Assembly: GCF_036346855.1 (NCBI RefSeq)
Contig: NZ_CP107841.1
Coordinates: 7,382,001 to 7,446,000, forward strand
Length of the DNA: 64,000 nt
Direction: 5' to 3'
Source of the DNA: Streptomyces europaeiscabiei
Lineage (GTDB): Bacteria; Actinomycetota; Actinomycetes; Streptomycetales; Streptomycetaceae
A program made the translations under genes and the position numbers. The notes beneath the pieces are model-generated. The model searched no databases. It was not told the DNA's origin and saw only the letters and a list, made by a program, of their open reading frames with translations. Positions 1 through 9,514 of this stretch are shown here, in pieces; the stretch's first letter is position 1, and each line of letters starts with the position of its first letter.

Positions 1-1162
1 CGAGGACGCCGACGAGCCCGTCTTCGTTGCGGTCCTCCCGGCCGGTTACCCGACCCAGGACCTTTTCCGGAACCTCCGCACCGAGACCGGCGTGAGCGGC
101 CTGTACGCCGTCCGTCTCGGCGACCGCTTCGACGCTCGCGCCGACAGCGATGTGCTGAGCCGGCAGGCCGTGGCGAACCTGGTCTCGGCGGTCCAGGGCA
201 CCAGTGACCCGAAGGCCCAGCTCAACGACTTCGTGGACGACGCCCTGCGCAGCAACCCCGGCGGCACGGCCCCGTCGAGCTGGAGCGACGGCGGAGGCGA
301 CGCGGGCGTGGACGCGGGTGCTCTGGTGGCGACGGGCGCGGTGGTGGCGGCGGGCGGTGTGGGCGCGTACGCGCTGGTTCGCCGCAACCGTCGCAAGAAG
401 GAGGAGGAACGACAGGAGGCGCTGGCCAGGCTCGCCGTGGTGGTGGACGAGGACATCACGGCCTTCGGCGAGGAACTGGACCGCCTGGACTTCCACCCGG
501 CCGAGTCGGGCGCGGACGACGCGATGCGCGCCGACTACGAACGGGCCCTGGACGCGTACGAGAAGGCCAAGTCCCTCATGGCGGCGGCCACCCGCCCCGA
601 GGAGGTCCGCGCGGTCACCCAGACCCTGGAGGACGGCCGTTTCTCCCTCACCCAGCTCGCCGCCCGCAGAGAAGGCGTGCCCCTCCCCGAACGCCGCGCG
701 CCCTGCTTCTTCGACCCCCGCCACGGCCCCTCGGTCGCGGACGTCCTGTGGACCCCGGGCGTCGGCACCGAACGCGAGGTCCCGGTCTGCGCGGCGGACC
801 AGGCCCGTCTCGCGGACGGCCGGGACCCCATGATCCGCGAGGTGGACACGGTGTCCGGCGGGCGTCGCCCCTACTGGGACGCGGGCCCGGCCTACGGCCC
901 CTGGGCGGGTGGCTACTACGGCGGCGGCCTCCTCCCGGGCCTCCTCGTCGGCACGATGCTCGGCAGCATGATGGCCACCCCGTCCTACGCGGCCATGTAC
1001 GGCTCCGGTTACGGCGACTTCGGCGCGGCCTCCGGCTACGGGGGCGGCGACGTCTCGGGCGCCGACTTCGACACGGACGACTTCTCCGGCGGCTTCGGCG
1101 GCGGTGACTTCGGCGGTGGCGGTGACTTCGGGGGCGGCGGGGACTTCAGCGGAGGCTTCTGA
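1..1162 (+). CDS. Gly-rich C-terminal membrane protein, 5' end outside window
   Basis: The reading frame is already open at base 2 and runs to TGA at 1160-1162, so the true start lies upstream of the window. The visible part starts with a folded-looking segment (about 80 residues, ending near the SAVQGTSDPKAQL region), then a single hydrophobic stretch rich in Ala/Gly/Val (about 335-385) followed by basic RRNRRKKEEE, which is the pattern of one membrane helix with a cytoplasmic stop-transfer. A charged helical region and a Tyr/Gly-rich region follow. The last 40 residues are repeats of GGGDFGGG type ending SGGF, a tail often seen on TPM/YgcG-like envelope proteins. I do not recognise a catalytic motif. 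Function unknown; an envelope protein is the best inference. Confidence 0.75.
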   Translation, partial: EDADEPVFVAVLPAGYPTQDLFRNLRTETGVSGLYAVRLGDRFDARADSDVLSRQAVANLVSAVQGTSDPKAQLNDFVDDALRSNPGGTAPSSWSDGGGDAGVDAGALVATGAVVAAGGVGAYALVRRNRRKKEEERQEALARLAVVVDEDITAFGEELDRLDFHPAESGADDAMRADYERALDAYEKAKSLMAAATRPEEVRAVTQTLEDGRFSLTQLAARREGVPLPERRAPCFFDPRHGPSVADVLWTPGVGTEREVPVCAADQARLADGRDPMIREVDTVSGGRRPYWDAGPAYGPWAGGYYGGGLLPGLLVGTMLGSMMATPSYAAMYGSGYGDFGAASGYGGGDVSGADFDTDDFSGGFGGGDFGGGGDFGGGGDFSGGF

Positions 1163-1179
1163 GCACGTGGCCCGCCGCG

Positions 1180-1217
1180 GGCACGGGCCCGGCGCGAGAG
1201 AACGCCGGGCCCGTGCC
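1180..1217. terminator. Bidirectional terminator hairpin
   Basis: Perfect 15-bp inverted repeat (1180-1194 with 1203-1217) and an 8-nt loop. It sits between the convergent Gly-rich protein gene and the trypsin gene, so it can serve both. There is no T-run, as is usual in Streptomyces. Confidence 0.8.
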
Positions 1218-1242
1218 GTCGTACGACGTGGTGCCGGTTCGG

Positions 1243-2118
<876 letters not shown>

Positions 2119-2281
2119 TCAGCCTTGATGGCATGACCAGGTCAATTTCTGTTGCAGGATTATGAGAACGCCGAAAGCCCTCACACAAGAGGCATGAACC
2201 AGCCAGCTTCACTTCCGGCCCACGCACCGCTCCCGTGAAAAGGACGTGCGGCGGCGTCGGGGGAGCGCCCACACTGACCCG

Positions 2282-3157
2282 GTGATCGACATCACCCCGG
2301 ACCTCGTACGCGCCCTGATCTCAGCCCAGTTCCCCGACTGGAGCGAGCTGCCCGTCCGGCCCGTCGACCGGCAGGGCTGGGACAACCGCACTTTCAGACT
2401 CGGCGACGAGCTGACGGTCCGGCTGCCGAGCGCGGAGGGCTATGCGGCCGCCGTGGCGAAGGAGGACCGCTGTCTGCCCGCGCTGGCCCGGCACCTGTCG
2501 CTGCCCGTGCCGGAGCCGGTCGCCGCCGGGAGGCCGGGGGAGGGCTACCCGTTCCCGTGGTCGGTACGGCGGTGGCTCCCCGGGGACACGGTCGAGGTCG
2601 CCGTGGGCGTCGACCGCACGCGACTGGCCCGCGATCTCGGCGACTTCCTGAGCGAACTGCGTAAGGCCCCGCCCGGCCGGGGTCCGGCGGCCGGGCGGCA
2701 CTCGTACTTCCGCGGCTGCCATCCCAGCGTGTACGGCGACGAGGTCGAAGCGGCCCTGGAGAGGTTGGCGGACCTCGTCGACGTCACCGCCTGCCGTGCC
2801 GTCTGGGCGGACGCCCTGACGTCGGCCTGGCCGTCGCCGCCGACGTGGTTCCACGGTGATGTCGCCGCCGGGAACCTCCTCGTCACGGACGGCACCCTCC
2901 GCGCCGTCATCGACTTCGGCTCCTCCGGCGTCGGCGACCCCGCCTGTGACCTCGTCATCGCCTGGAACCACTTCACCGGCGAGGAACGGAAGGTCTTCCG
3001 CGAGGCCGTCGGCCTGCCCGACGACGCATGGCGCCGGGCACGCGGCTGGGCGCTGTGGAAGGCGCTGGTGAGCACGGCGGGGCTGTCCAGCCCCGACCCT
3101 GAGGGACGACAGCGCCGGGTGCTCGACCAGGTGCTGAACGACGCGATCGTCGTATAG
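2282..3157 (+). CDS. Aminoglycoside phosphotransferase-family kinase
   Basis: Protein of 291 aa from GTG 2282; an in-frame GTG at 2246 with AAGG just upstream is an alternative start adding 12 residues. It has the APH/choline-kinase fold signature: HGDVAAGNLL with catalytic Asp193, then the metal-binding DFGSSGVGDP at Asp211 and a following DLVIAW helix. The N-lobe has the WDNRTFRLG and TVRLPS strands typical of this family in Streptomyces. The substrate cannot be read from the sequence; such genes are common on Streptomyces chromosomes and many are not resistance genes. It lies just downstream of the divergent trypsin gene and is probably transcribed alone. Confidence 0.82.
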   Translation: MIDITPDLVRALISAQFPDWSELPVRPVDRQGWDNRTFRLGDELTVRLPSAEGYAAAVAKEDRCLPALARHLSLPVPEPVAAGRPGEGYPFPWSVRRWLPGDTVEVAVGVDRTRLARDLGDFLSELRKAPPGRGPAAGRHSYFRGCHPSVYGDEVEAALERLADLVDVTACRAVWADALTSAWPSPPTWFHGDVAAGNLLVTDGTLRAVIDFGSSGVGDPACDLVIAWNHFTGEERKVFREAVGLPDDAWRRARGWALWKALVSTAGLSSPDPEGRQRRVLDQVLNDAIVV

Positions 3158-3195
3158 GACGAGAACCGACCTATATCCGGTCTACCGTGCGGAGC

Positions 3196-3852
3196 ATGAC
3201 CACTCCCGAGGGCATCACTCCCGACGGCACGGCTCCCGAGGGCACCACTCCCGACGGCACGGCTCCCGAAGGCACCACTCCGGACGGAACGGAAGCCCAC
3301 GCGTTTCCCGACGCCGGCCACCTCGACGCCTGGCTGACCGCCCACCCCGCCCCGTGCGGCGGCGGCCTCTGGGTCAAGGTCGCCAAGAAGGGGTCGGGGA
3401 TTCGTTCGGTCAGCGCCGGTGACGTCAATGACGTGGCCCTCTGCCACGGCTGGATCACGGGCCACCGGCGGCGCCTCGACGAGGCGTACTTCCTGCAGCG
3501 GATCACCCCGCGGAGGCCGGGCGGCGACTGGTCGATGGTGAACGTGCGGCGGGTGGGGGAGCTGACCGCCGCCGGGCGGATGCGGGCCGGTGGCCTCGCG
3601 GAGGTTGCCGCGGCGCGGGCGGACGGCCGATGGGAGGCGGCGTACGAGTCGCAGAAGAACGCCGTGGTCCCCGAGGACCTCGCGGCCGCACTGGAGCGCA
3701 ACCCCCGTGCGAAGGCCGCCTTCGACGGGCTCGGCAGGACGGACCGGTACCTCGCCATGCTCGGGGTGCTGCGGGCGCGTACTCCACAGAGCCTGGCGGC
3801 TCAGGTGGCGGCGGCGGTCGCGAGACTGGAGGAGGGACGGGTGGCCCGGTGA
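3196..3852 (+). CDS. YdeI/OmpD-associated (OmdA) family protein with repeat-rich N-terminus
   Basis: A protein of about 218 aa with an extra low-complexity N-terminus made of three 10-residue PEGTTPDGTA-type units, followed by a YdeI/OmdA-type domain beginning near FPDAGHLDAWL and containing WVKVAKKGSG, GWITGHRRRLDEAYFLQRITPRR and a C-terminal helical segment (FDGLGRTDRYLAMLGVL). The family is linked in some bacteria to stress or bacteriocin tolerance, but the biochemical role is not established. The start is ATG 3196; a GTG at 3187 is possible. There is no well-spaced Shine-Dalgarno, and a TACCGT box 7 nt before the ATG would fit a leaderless message. Confidence 0.75.
   Translation: MTTPEGITPDGTAPEGTTPDGTAPEGTTPDGTEAHAFPDAGHLDAWLTAHPAPCGGGLWVKVAKKGSGIRSVSAGDVNDVALCHGWITGHRRRLDEAYFLQRITPRRPGGDWSMVNVRRVGELTAAGRMRAGGLAEVAAARADGRWEAAYESQKNAVVPEDLAAALERNPRAKAAFDGLGRTDRYLAMLGVLRARTPQSLAAQVAAAVARLEEGRVAR
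3205..3294 (+). repeat. In-frame tandem repeat, three 30-nt units
   Basis: Units 3205-3234, 3235-3264 and 3265-3294 encode PEGITPDGTA, PEGTTPDGTA and PEGTTPDGTE. The first two DNA units differ at very few positions and the third has more silent changes, so the array probably grew by slippage at the start of the YdeI-type gene. Confidence 0.85.
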
Positions 3853-4036
3853 GGGAGGCGGACACTCGATGCGCGTGCTCGGTCCCGCGCACGCCGGACG
3901 GACCTCACGGGGTGCCGACGCCTCCGGGCCGAAGCCGAGCAGCCTGCCGGCTCCCACAGGTGCCCGGGTCCGTGACGACGGCCGATGGCCGGGGGCCGGG
4001 GGCCGCCATGAGGTGCCCGATGTGTCCGGACATGCC

Positions 4037-4082
4037 GAGCACCCGCCCTCCTGATACGGGGAGTCGGAGGGCGGGTGTGCTC
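4037..4082. terminator. Bidirectional terminator between convergent genes
   Basis: Inverted repeat 4037-4051 / 4066-4082: a 12-bp perfect stem continued after a 2-nt bulge, with a 14-nt loop. It lies between the YdeI-type gene and the convergent yceI gene. I see no gene in the rest of 3853-4120. Confidence 0.7.
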
Positions 4083-4120
4083 AACGGGTGTCGGAACGGC
4101 TCGGCGTCGCCGCCGAGGGC

Positions 4121-4732
4121 TCACGCGTTGCGGATCGCCGAGATGTCGAAGGTCAGCTTGATCTTGTCGGACACCAGGACGCCGCCCGTCTCCAGCGCCG
4201 CGTTCCACGTGAGGCCCCACTCGGAGCGCAGGATCTCCGCCTTGCCCTCGAAGCCGACGCGCTCGTTGCCGAAGGGGTCCTTGGCCGCGCCGTTGAACTC
4301 CAGGTCGATGCTGAGCGGCCTGGTCGTGCCGAGGATGGAGAGGTCACCGGTGATGCGGTAGTCGTCGCCGCCGAGGGCCACCGCCTCGGTGGAGCGGAAG
4401 GTCATCGTGGGGAACTCCTCCGTCTTGAAGAAGTCCGCGCTCTTCAGATGACCGTCACGGTCGGCGTTGCCGGTGTCGATGCTCTCCATCTTGACGTCGA
4501 TGGAGGCGGTGGACCGGGACGGGTCCGAGCCGTCCAGGTGCAGGCTGCCGGAGAAGTCGAGGAAGCCGCCCTTGACGTTGGTGACCATGGCGTGGCGGGC
4601 CGTGAAGCCGATCGTGGTGTGGGACGCGTCGATCGTGTAGTCGCCGGTCAGCGCCGCCAGCTCGGGGTTCACCGCGGAGACGGTGGCGGTGGCGGTCTCG
4701 GTGGTCGTGCTGCTGCGGCCGAAGATGCCCAT
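4121..4732 (-). CDS. YceI family lipid-binding-fold protein
   Basis: Protein of 203 aa from ATG 4732, preceded by AAGGAG with good spacing. The lipocalin-like YceI domain covers about residues 28-203: GDYTIDASHTTIGFTARH, MVTNVKGGFLDFSG, DRDGHLKSADFF, FPTMTFRST and the C-terminal KIKLTFDISAI strand. YceI proteins bind polyisoprenoids or other amphiphiles. This copy has no signal peptide; instead a short Thr/Ala-rich N-terminus precedes the domain, so it is probably cytoplasmic. A canonical promoter with repeated GTTCAA elements precedes it, suggesting regulation by an unlinked repressor, possibly MarR type. The gene is divergent from the polysaccharide lyase gene. Confidence 0.88.
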   Translation of the reverse strand: MGIFGRSSTTTETATATVSAVNPELAALTGDYTIDASHTTIGFTARHAMVTNVKGGFLDFSGSLHLDGSDPSRSTASIDVKMESIDTGNADRDGHLKSADFFKTEEFPTMTFRSTEAVALGGDDYRITGDLSILGTTRPLSIDLEFNGAAKDPFGNERVGFEGKAEILRSEWGLTWNAALETGGVLVSDKIKLTFDISAIRNA

Positions 4733-4753
4733 GACGTACTCCTTGAGTGATGT

Positions 4754-4813
4754 CGTTCAATGTTCAACGAACCGAACACGGCCTACCGTAGACCTATTCC
4801 GTTCAAGTTTCAA
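4754..4813 (-). promoter_or_regulatory. yceI promoter with GTTCAA repeats
   Basis: On the minus strand a -35 TTGAAA (4808-4813), 17-nt spacer and -10 TACGGT (4785-4790) fit a housekeeping promoter. GTTCAA occurs at 4755-4760, 4762-4767 and 4801-4806, plus TTTCAA at the -35. The pair at 4755-4767 lies just downstream of the predicted start, a classic repressor position. Confidence 0.6.
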
Positions 4814-4879
4814 CCTTATCGATTCGGTGACCGATCCGTCACGCACTGTTGATCCCGTCGCGGCGGGGTGATAGACGGC

Positions 4880-7249
4880 ATGGGCATGGCCCCCACCCGC
4901 CGTACCGTCCTGCTCCTCGCCGCGACCCTGGCGGCGACGACCCTCACGCCCACCCCCACCGCGTACGCCACCGACGCGTACGACACCCTCCGCCGCCGCT
5001 GGCTGACCATCGCGCTCGGCGCCGGATACGACCCCACCGTCGAGCCCTACGCCACCCGCCTGCGCGAGACCGGAGACCTCGCCCACGCCTTCCGCGCGGC
5101 CATGGCACCCACCGCCGGCTCCCTCTGGCCGGGCCACCCCTTCGACCCGCCCGCCGGGATCACCCAGAGCTACGGCCGCCTCTGGACGATGGCCCAGGCG
5201 TACGCGCAGCCCGGCACCGGCTCGACCGGCGACGCCGCCCTCCTCGCGGACGTCCTGCGCGGCCTCGACCACCTCACCGCGACGGTCTACAACCCCTCCA
5301 CCACCCGCTACGGCAACTGGTGGGAGTGGCAGATCGGCAGCCCCCGCCTCCTGCTGGACATCGTCGCCGCCCTGTACGACGAGCTGACGCCCACCAGCAG
5401 GGCCGACGCCTGTGCGGCGATCGACCACTTCGTCCCCGACTCGATGCTCCACGAGTACACCGGCACCTCCACGGGCGCCAACCGCGTCGACCTCTGCCGC
5501 TCCGTGGCCCTGCGCGGCATCCTCGGCCGCGCCCCCGAGAAGATCGCCCTGGCCCGGGACGCCCTCTCGCCCGTCTTCCCGTACGTCACCCGGGGGGACG
5601 GGCCGTACGCCGACGGCTCGTTCGTACAGCACACCTGGGTGGCCTACTCGGGGACGTACGGGCAGGTCCTGCTCGACGGCCTGGGCCGGCTCTTCGCGCT
5701 GCTGGCCGGATCCTCCTGGGAGGTGACCGACCCGAACCGGCAGATCGTCCTCGACAGCGTGGAACGGGCGTACGCGCCCCTCATCCATGACGGACTGGTG
5801 ATGGACAGCGTCAACGGCCGTGCCATCAGCCGGGGTTACCTGAAGGGCGACGACCGGCACATCCTGCGGAGCGACCACTTCCACGGTCAGGGGCTCATCG
5901 CCGCGATCGCGCTGCTCGCGCTCGGCGCCACCGCCGGCGAGCGCGAGCGCTGGCACGGGCGGATCAAGGGGTGGATCGAACGCGACACGGTCACGCCGAT
6001 CCTCACGGCGAGGCAGTTCGGCGTCGCGGACCTGGCCCGGCTGCACGCCGTCGCCGCCTCCCCGATCGCCGCCGCGCCCGAACCCGTCGGTCACCGTCTC
6101 TTCGCCGCCATGGACAGAGCCGTCCACCGCCGCCCCGGTTTCACGGTGAACATCGCCATGGCCTCCGACCGCATTGCCCACTACGAGTGCGGCAACGGCG
6201 AGAACCCGCGCGGCTGGCACACCGGCGCGGGGCTGACCCTCTGGTGGGCCGCGGACCACGGCGACCAGTACACGGACTGGTTCTGGCCCACCGTCGACTG
6301 GTACCGCCTCCCCGGCACGACCGTCTCCACCAAGCGGCTCGCCGACAAGGAGGGCGGCGAATGGGGCGCGCCGAAGCCCGCCGCACGATGGGTCGGCGGA
6401 ACCACGGACGGCGAGTACGCGGCGATCGGCCAGCACCTCGAAGGGCTCGGCTCCACCCTCCGGGCCCGCAAGTCCTGGTTCTGCGTCGCCGACGCCGTCA
6501 TCTGTCTGGGGTCGGGGATCAGCTGCACCGACGGGGTGCCGGTGGAGACGGTGGTCGACAACCGGAACCTCGGGGAGGCCGACAGCGGCGACCCCGGGCA
6601 GGGCGGAGGCGGAGCATCCCAGGCCCTCGTACGAGGCCGACGCTGGGCACACCTGGAAGGCCACGGGGGCTGGGTCTTCCCGGTCCTCCCGGGCCCCGTG
6701 GGCGGCGCCCTGCGCACCCTGCGCGAGGACCGCGCCGGTGCCTGGTCCGACATCAACCTCACCAGCACGGCCGAACGCCGCACCCGGCGCTGGCAGACCG
6801 TCTGGCTGGACCACGGCACCGATCCGGTGGACGCCGCCTACGTCTACCTCCTGATGCCCGGTGCGTCACGCCACGCCGTGGCGGCTCGTGCCGCCGACCG
6901 GCACTGGTTGTCGATCCTCGCCAACGACACCACGTGCCAGGCCGTCCGCGTCCCCTCGCTCGGTCTGACGGCCGCCAATTTCTGGCAGTCGGGCACGGCG
7001 GGCCCGCTGACGGCCTCCGCCGCGGCGAGTGTGCTGCTACGCCGCCGGGGGAGGACCGCTACCCTCTGCGTGAGCGAACCGCCGCGCTCGGGCGAGCCGG
7101 TGGAGATCACTTGGCGCGGACCGGTCCGCGAGGTCGTCCGGGCGGACGAACCGGTCGAGGTGCTGGAGGCGACACGCGGCCGGCTACGGCTCCGCGTCAC
7201 CCCCGGAACGGCCTGCGCCACGCACACCTGTGACCTGACTCTCGTCTGA
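4880..7249 (+). CDS. Polysaccharide lyase family 8 (hyaluronate/xanthan/chondroitin lyase type), secreted
   Basis: An exported lyase of 789 aa that cleaves uronic-acid-containing polysaccharide by beta-elimination. The N-terminus APTRRTVLLLAATLAATT is a Tat signal (twin Arg followed by a hydrophobic core), with cleavage near TAYA. The (alpha/alpha) toroid carries the family 8 catalytic residues: Asn146 in GNWWEWQIG, His251 in SFVQHTW and Tyr260 in SGTYGQV. The central beta-sandwich has the family hallmark ENPRGWHTGAGLTLWW and FWPTVDWYRLPGTT. Start ATG 4880 follows GGGGTGA; ATG 4886 is an alternative. The exact substrate (hyaluronan, chondroitin or xanthan) cannot be decided here. Monocistronic and divergent from yceI. 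Confidence 0.92.
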   Translation: MGMAPTRRTVLLLAATLAATTLTPTPTAYATDAYDTLRRRWLTIALGAGYDPTVEPYATRLRETGDLAHAFRAAMAPTAGSLWPGHPFDPPAGITQSYGRLWTMAQAYAQPGTGSTGDAALLADVLRGLDHLTATVYNPSTTRYGNWWEWQIGSPRLLLDIVAALYDELTPTSRADACAAIDHFVPDSMLHEYTGTSTGANRVDLCRSVALRGILGRAPEKIALARDALSPVFPYVTRGDGPYADGSFVQHTWVAYSGTYGQVLLDGLGRLFALLAGSSWEVTDPNRQIVLDSVERAYAPLIHDGLVMDSVNGRAISRGYLKGDDRHILRSDHFHGQGLIAAIALLALGATAGERERWHGRIKGWIERDTVTPILTARQFGVADLARLHAVAASPIAAAPEPVGHRLFAAMDRAVHRRPGFTVNIAMASDRIAHYECGNGENPRGWHTGAGLTLWWAADHGDQYTDWFWPTVDWYRLPGTTVSTKRLADKEGGEWGAPKPAARWVGGTTDGEYAAIGQHLEGLGSTLRARKSWFCVADAVICLGSGISCTDGVPVETVVDNRNLGEADSGDPGQGGGGASQALVRGRRWAHLEGHGGWVFPVLPGPVGGALRTLREDRAGAWSDINLTSTAERRTRRWQTVWLDHGTDPVDAAYVYLLMPGASRHAVAARAADRHWLSILANDTTCQAVRVPSLGLTAANFWQSGTAGPLTASAAASVLLRRRGRTATLCVSEPPRSGEPVEITWRGPVREVVRADEPVEVLEATRGRLRLRVTPGTACATHTCDLTLV

Positions 7250-7413
7250 GCGGCCCGACCGCCTTTGTGCGACTCCTACAACCTCCACACCCTCTGAGCA
7301 GTCGGTTCGCCTGCATCCCGACGAGGTTCTGTTCAGGGGTACCAGGAAAACACGCCGGAGACTGTACGGAGTCGACGGACCGGTTTCCTCGCTCGGCTTC
7401 GTAAGGTCACTAC

Positions 7414-8997
7414 ATGACCGTTTTGGATGAGGCACCGGGTGAGCCGACGGACGCGCGAGGGCGAGTGGCCGAGCTGCACGAGATCCGTGCCCAGGCGTTG
7501 GCCGGCCCCAGCGAGAAGGCGACCGAGGCGCAGCATGCCAAGGGCAAGCTGACCTCCCGGGAGCGCATCGAGCTGCTGCTGGACCCGGGCTCCTTCAACG
7601 AGGTCGAGCAGCTGCGGCGGCACCGGGCCACCGGATTCGGTCTGGAGTCCAAGAAGCCGTACACCGACGGGGTCGTCACCGGCTGGGGCACGGTGGAGGG
7701 CCGTACGGTCTTCGTCTACGCCCATGACTTCCGTATCTTCGGCGGCGCGCTGGGCGAGGCCCACGCCACGAAGATCCACAAGATCATGGACATGGCCATC
7801 GCGGCCGGGGCCCCGCTGGTCTCGCTCAACGACGGCGCGGGCGCCCGTATCCAGGAGGGCGTCTCCGCCCTCGCCGGGTACGGCGGCATCTTCCAGCGCA
7901 ACACCAGGGCGTCCGGTGTCATCCCGCAGATCAGCGTGATGCTCGGCCCCTGCGCGGGCGGCGCGGCGTACAGCCCCGCCCTCACCGACTTCGTGTTCAT
8001 GGTCCGCGAGACGTCCCAGATGTTCATCACGGGCCCGGACGTCGTCAAGGCGGTCACCGGCGAGGAGATCACGCAGAACGGCCTCGGCGGCGCGGACGTG
8101 CACGCCGAGACCAGCGGCGTGGCCCACTTCGCGTACGACGACGAGGAGACCTGCATCGCCGAGGTGCGCTACCTCCTGTCGATGCTCCCGCAGAACAACC
8201 GCGAGAACCCGCCGCGCGTGGAGGCCTCCGACGCGGCGGACCGCCGCGGTGACGTCCTCCTCGACCTGGTCCCGGCCGACGGCAACCGGCCGTACGACAT
8301 GACCAAGGTCATCGAGGAGATCGTCGACGACGGCGACTACCTGGAGGTCCACGAGCGCTGGGCCCGCAACATCATCTGCGCGCTGGGCCGTCTCGACGGT
8401 CAGGTGGTCGGCATCGTGGCCAACCAGCCGCAGAGCCTCGCGGGCGTCCTGGACATCGAGGCCTCGGAAAAAGCTGCACGTTTTGTCCAGATGTGCGACG
8501 CTTTTAACATCCCGATCATCACGCTGCTGGATGTCCCCGGGTTCCTTCCGGGTGTCGACCAGGAGCACGGCGGAATCATCCGCCACGGCGCGAAGCTGTT
8601 GTACGCGTACTGCAACGCGACCGTGCCCCGGATCTCCCTCATCCTGCGCAAGGCGTACGGAGGGGCCTACATCGTCATGGACAGCCAGTCCATCGGTGCC
8701 GACCTCACGTACGCGTGGCCGACCAACGAGATCGCCGTCATGGGCGCCGAAGGTGCCGCCAACGTCATCTTCCGGCGGCAGATCGCCGAGGCCGAGGACC
8801 CCGAGGCGATGCGGGTCCGGATGGTCAAGGAGTACAAGGCCGAACTGATGCACCCGTACTACGCGGCCGAGCGCGGCCTCGTGGACGACGTGATCGACCC
8901 CGCGGACACCCGCGCGGTCCTCATCCGCTCCCTCGCGATGCTCCACACCAAGCACGCGGACCTGCCGTCCCGCAAGCACGGCAACCCGCCGCAGTAA
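7414..8997 (+). CDS. accB: Acetyl-CoA carboxylase carboxyltransferase beta subunit AccB
   Basis: Transfers carboxyl from biotin on the alpha subunit (encoded elsewhere) to acyl-CoA, giving malonyl-CoA for fatty acids and polyketides. The 527-aa chain has the two crotonase-like carboxyltransferase halves: GGALGEAHATKIHKIMDMA and GPCAGGAAYSPA in the N-half, and LDVPGFLPGVDQEHGGIIRHGAKLLYAY plus RKAYGGAYIVM in the C-half. Residue 420, in GGAYIVM, is Ile. The equivalent position (about 422) is reported as Ile in the S. coelicolor acetyl-CoA-accepting AccB and Asp in propionyl-specific PccB, which favours AccB. It is followed after 57 nt by accE, a partnership known from S. coelicolor. Start ATG 7414. 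Confidence 0.93.
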   Translation: MTVLDEAPGEPTDARGRVAELHEIRAQALAGPSEKATEAQHAKGKLTSRERIELLLDPGSFNEVEQLRRHRATGFGLESKKPYTDGVVTGWGTVEGRTVFVYAHDFRIFGGALGEAHATKIHKIMDMAIAAGAPLVSLNDGAGARIQEGVSALAGYGGIFQRNTRASGVIPQISVMLGPCAGGAAYSPALTDFVFMVRETSQMFITGPDVVKAVTGEEITQNGLGGADVHAETSGVAHFAYDDEETCIAEVRYLLSMLPQNNRENPPRVEASDAADRRGDVLLDLVPADGNRPYDMTKVIEEIVDDGDYLEVHERWARNIICALGRLDGQVVGIVANQPQSLAGVLDIEASEKAARFVQMCDAFNIPIITLLDVPGFLPGVDQEHGGIIRHGAKLLYAYCNATVPRISLILRKAYGGAYIVMDSQSIGADLTYAWPTNEIAVMGAEGAANVIFRRQIAEAEDPEAMRVRMVKEYKAELMHPYYAAERGLVDDVIDPADTRAVLIRSLAMLHTKHADLPSRKHGNPPQ

Positions 8998-9054
8998 CCC
9001 GCCGGTTCCCTCGCGGCACCCCTGCGGAAACCTCTTCCACGGAGACTGACACCC

Positions 9055-9246
9055 ATGAAGCTGCCTGATATTCGCGTCGAGAAGGGCCACGCCGAGCCCG
9101 AGGAAGTGGCCGCGATCACCGCGCTGCTCCTGGCCCGCGCCGCCGCCCAGCCCGTCGAGGCCCCGGCCCACCGCACCCGCCCCCGCGCCGGCTGGCGACG
9201 GCTGGAGCGCGAGCCGGGTTTCCGGGCACCGCACAGCTGGCGGTAA
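9055..9246 (+). CDS. accE: Acyl-CoA carboxylase epsilon subunit AccE
   Basis: Small (63 aa) actinobacterial subunit that stimulates the AccA-AccB carboxylase complex. The sequence begins MKLPDIRVEKGHAEPEEVAA, with a helix carrying EEVAAITALLLARAA, and ends with the family's GWRRLEREPGFRAPHSW. GGAG precedes ATG 9055. It is co-oriented with accB and ended by a strong hairpin, so the two form one unit. Confidence 0.9.
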   Translation: MKLPDIRVEKGHAEPEEVAAITALLLARAAAQPVEAPAHRTRPRAGWRRLEREPGFRAPHSWR

Positions 9247-9267
9247 GCCTGCGGCGCTGAACCGCAC

Positions 9268-9300
9268 CAAGGGGTCCCTCTGTGACAGAGGGACCCCTTG
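9268..9300 (+). terminator. accBE terminator
   Basis: Perfect 15-bp stem (9268-9282 / 9286-9300) with a 3-nt loop, 21 nt after the accE stop. Its core is the same as in the hairpin at 9515-9549. Confidence 0.85.
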
Positions 9301-9371
9301 GCCGTGCCCGGCTCCCGCTCAGCGTCGTCGGGGTGAGCGTGTGGGTACGGCTGACGGTCGGTCGTGGCCGG

Positions 9372-9444
9372 TCGCGCAGTTCCCCGCGCCTCTGAAGACT
9401 CCGGGCGCGCCCCATGCCCTCAAGGGGCGCGGGGAACTGCGCGA
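9372..9444. repeat. Dispersed intergenic palindrome, full copy (R1)
   Basis: Two arms, 9372-9390 and 9426-9444, form a perfect 19-bp inverted repeat around a 35-nt centre. The arm reads TCGCGCAGTTCCCCGCGCC. The same arm, whole or degenerate, recurs at seven more places in this window. Confidence 0.85.
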
Positions 9445-9514
9445 GCAACCACACACGACCCGCAGCCGAACCCCAATCCGCAGGACAACGGCGCTGAACG
9501 GGGGCCGGGCACGA

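Noticed and set aside
1050..1162. Gly-rich repeat as a mobile or CRISPR-like array
   Set aside because: It is the coding end of a Gly/Asp/Phe-rich protein tail.
2282..3157. APH-family gene as a dedicated aminoglycoside resistance gene
   Set aside because: Only the generic kinase fold can be supported; there is no biosynthetic cluster nearby.
4757..6814. A 685-codon minus-strand frame across the polysaccharide lyase
   Set aside because: Antisense to a gene with all catalytic motifs.
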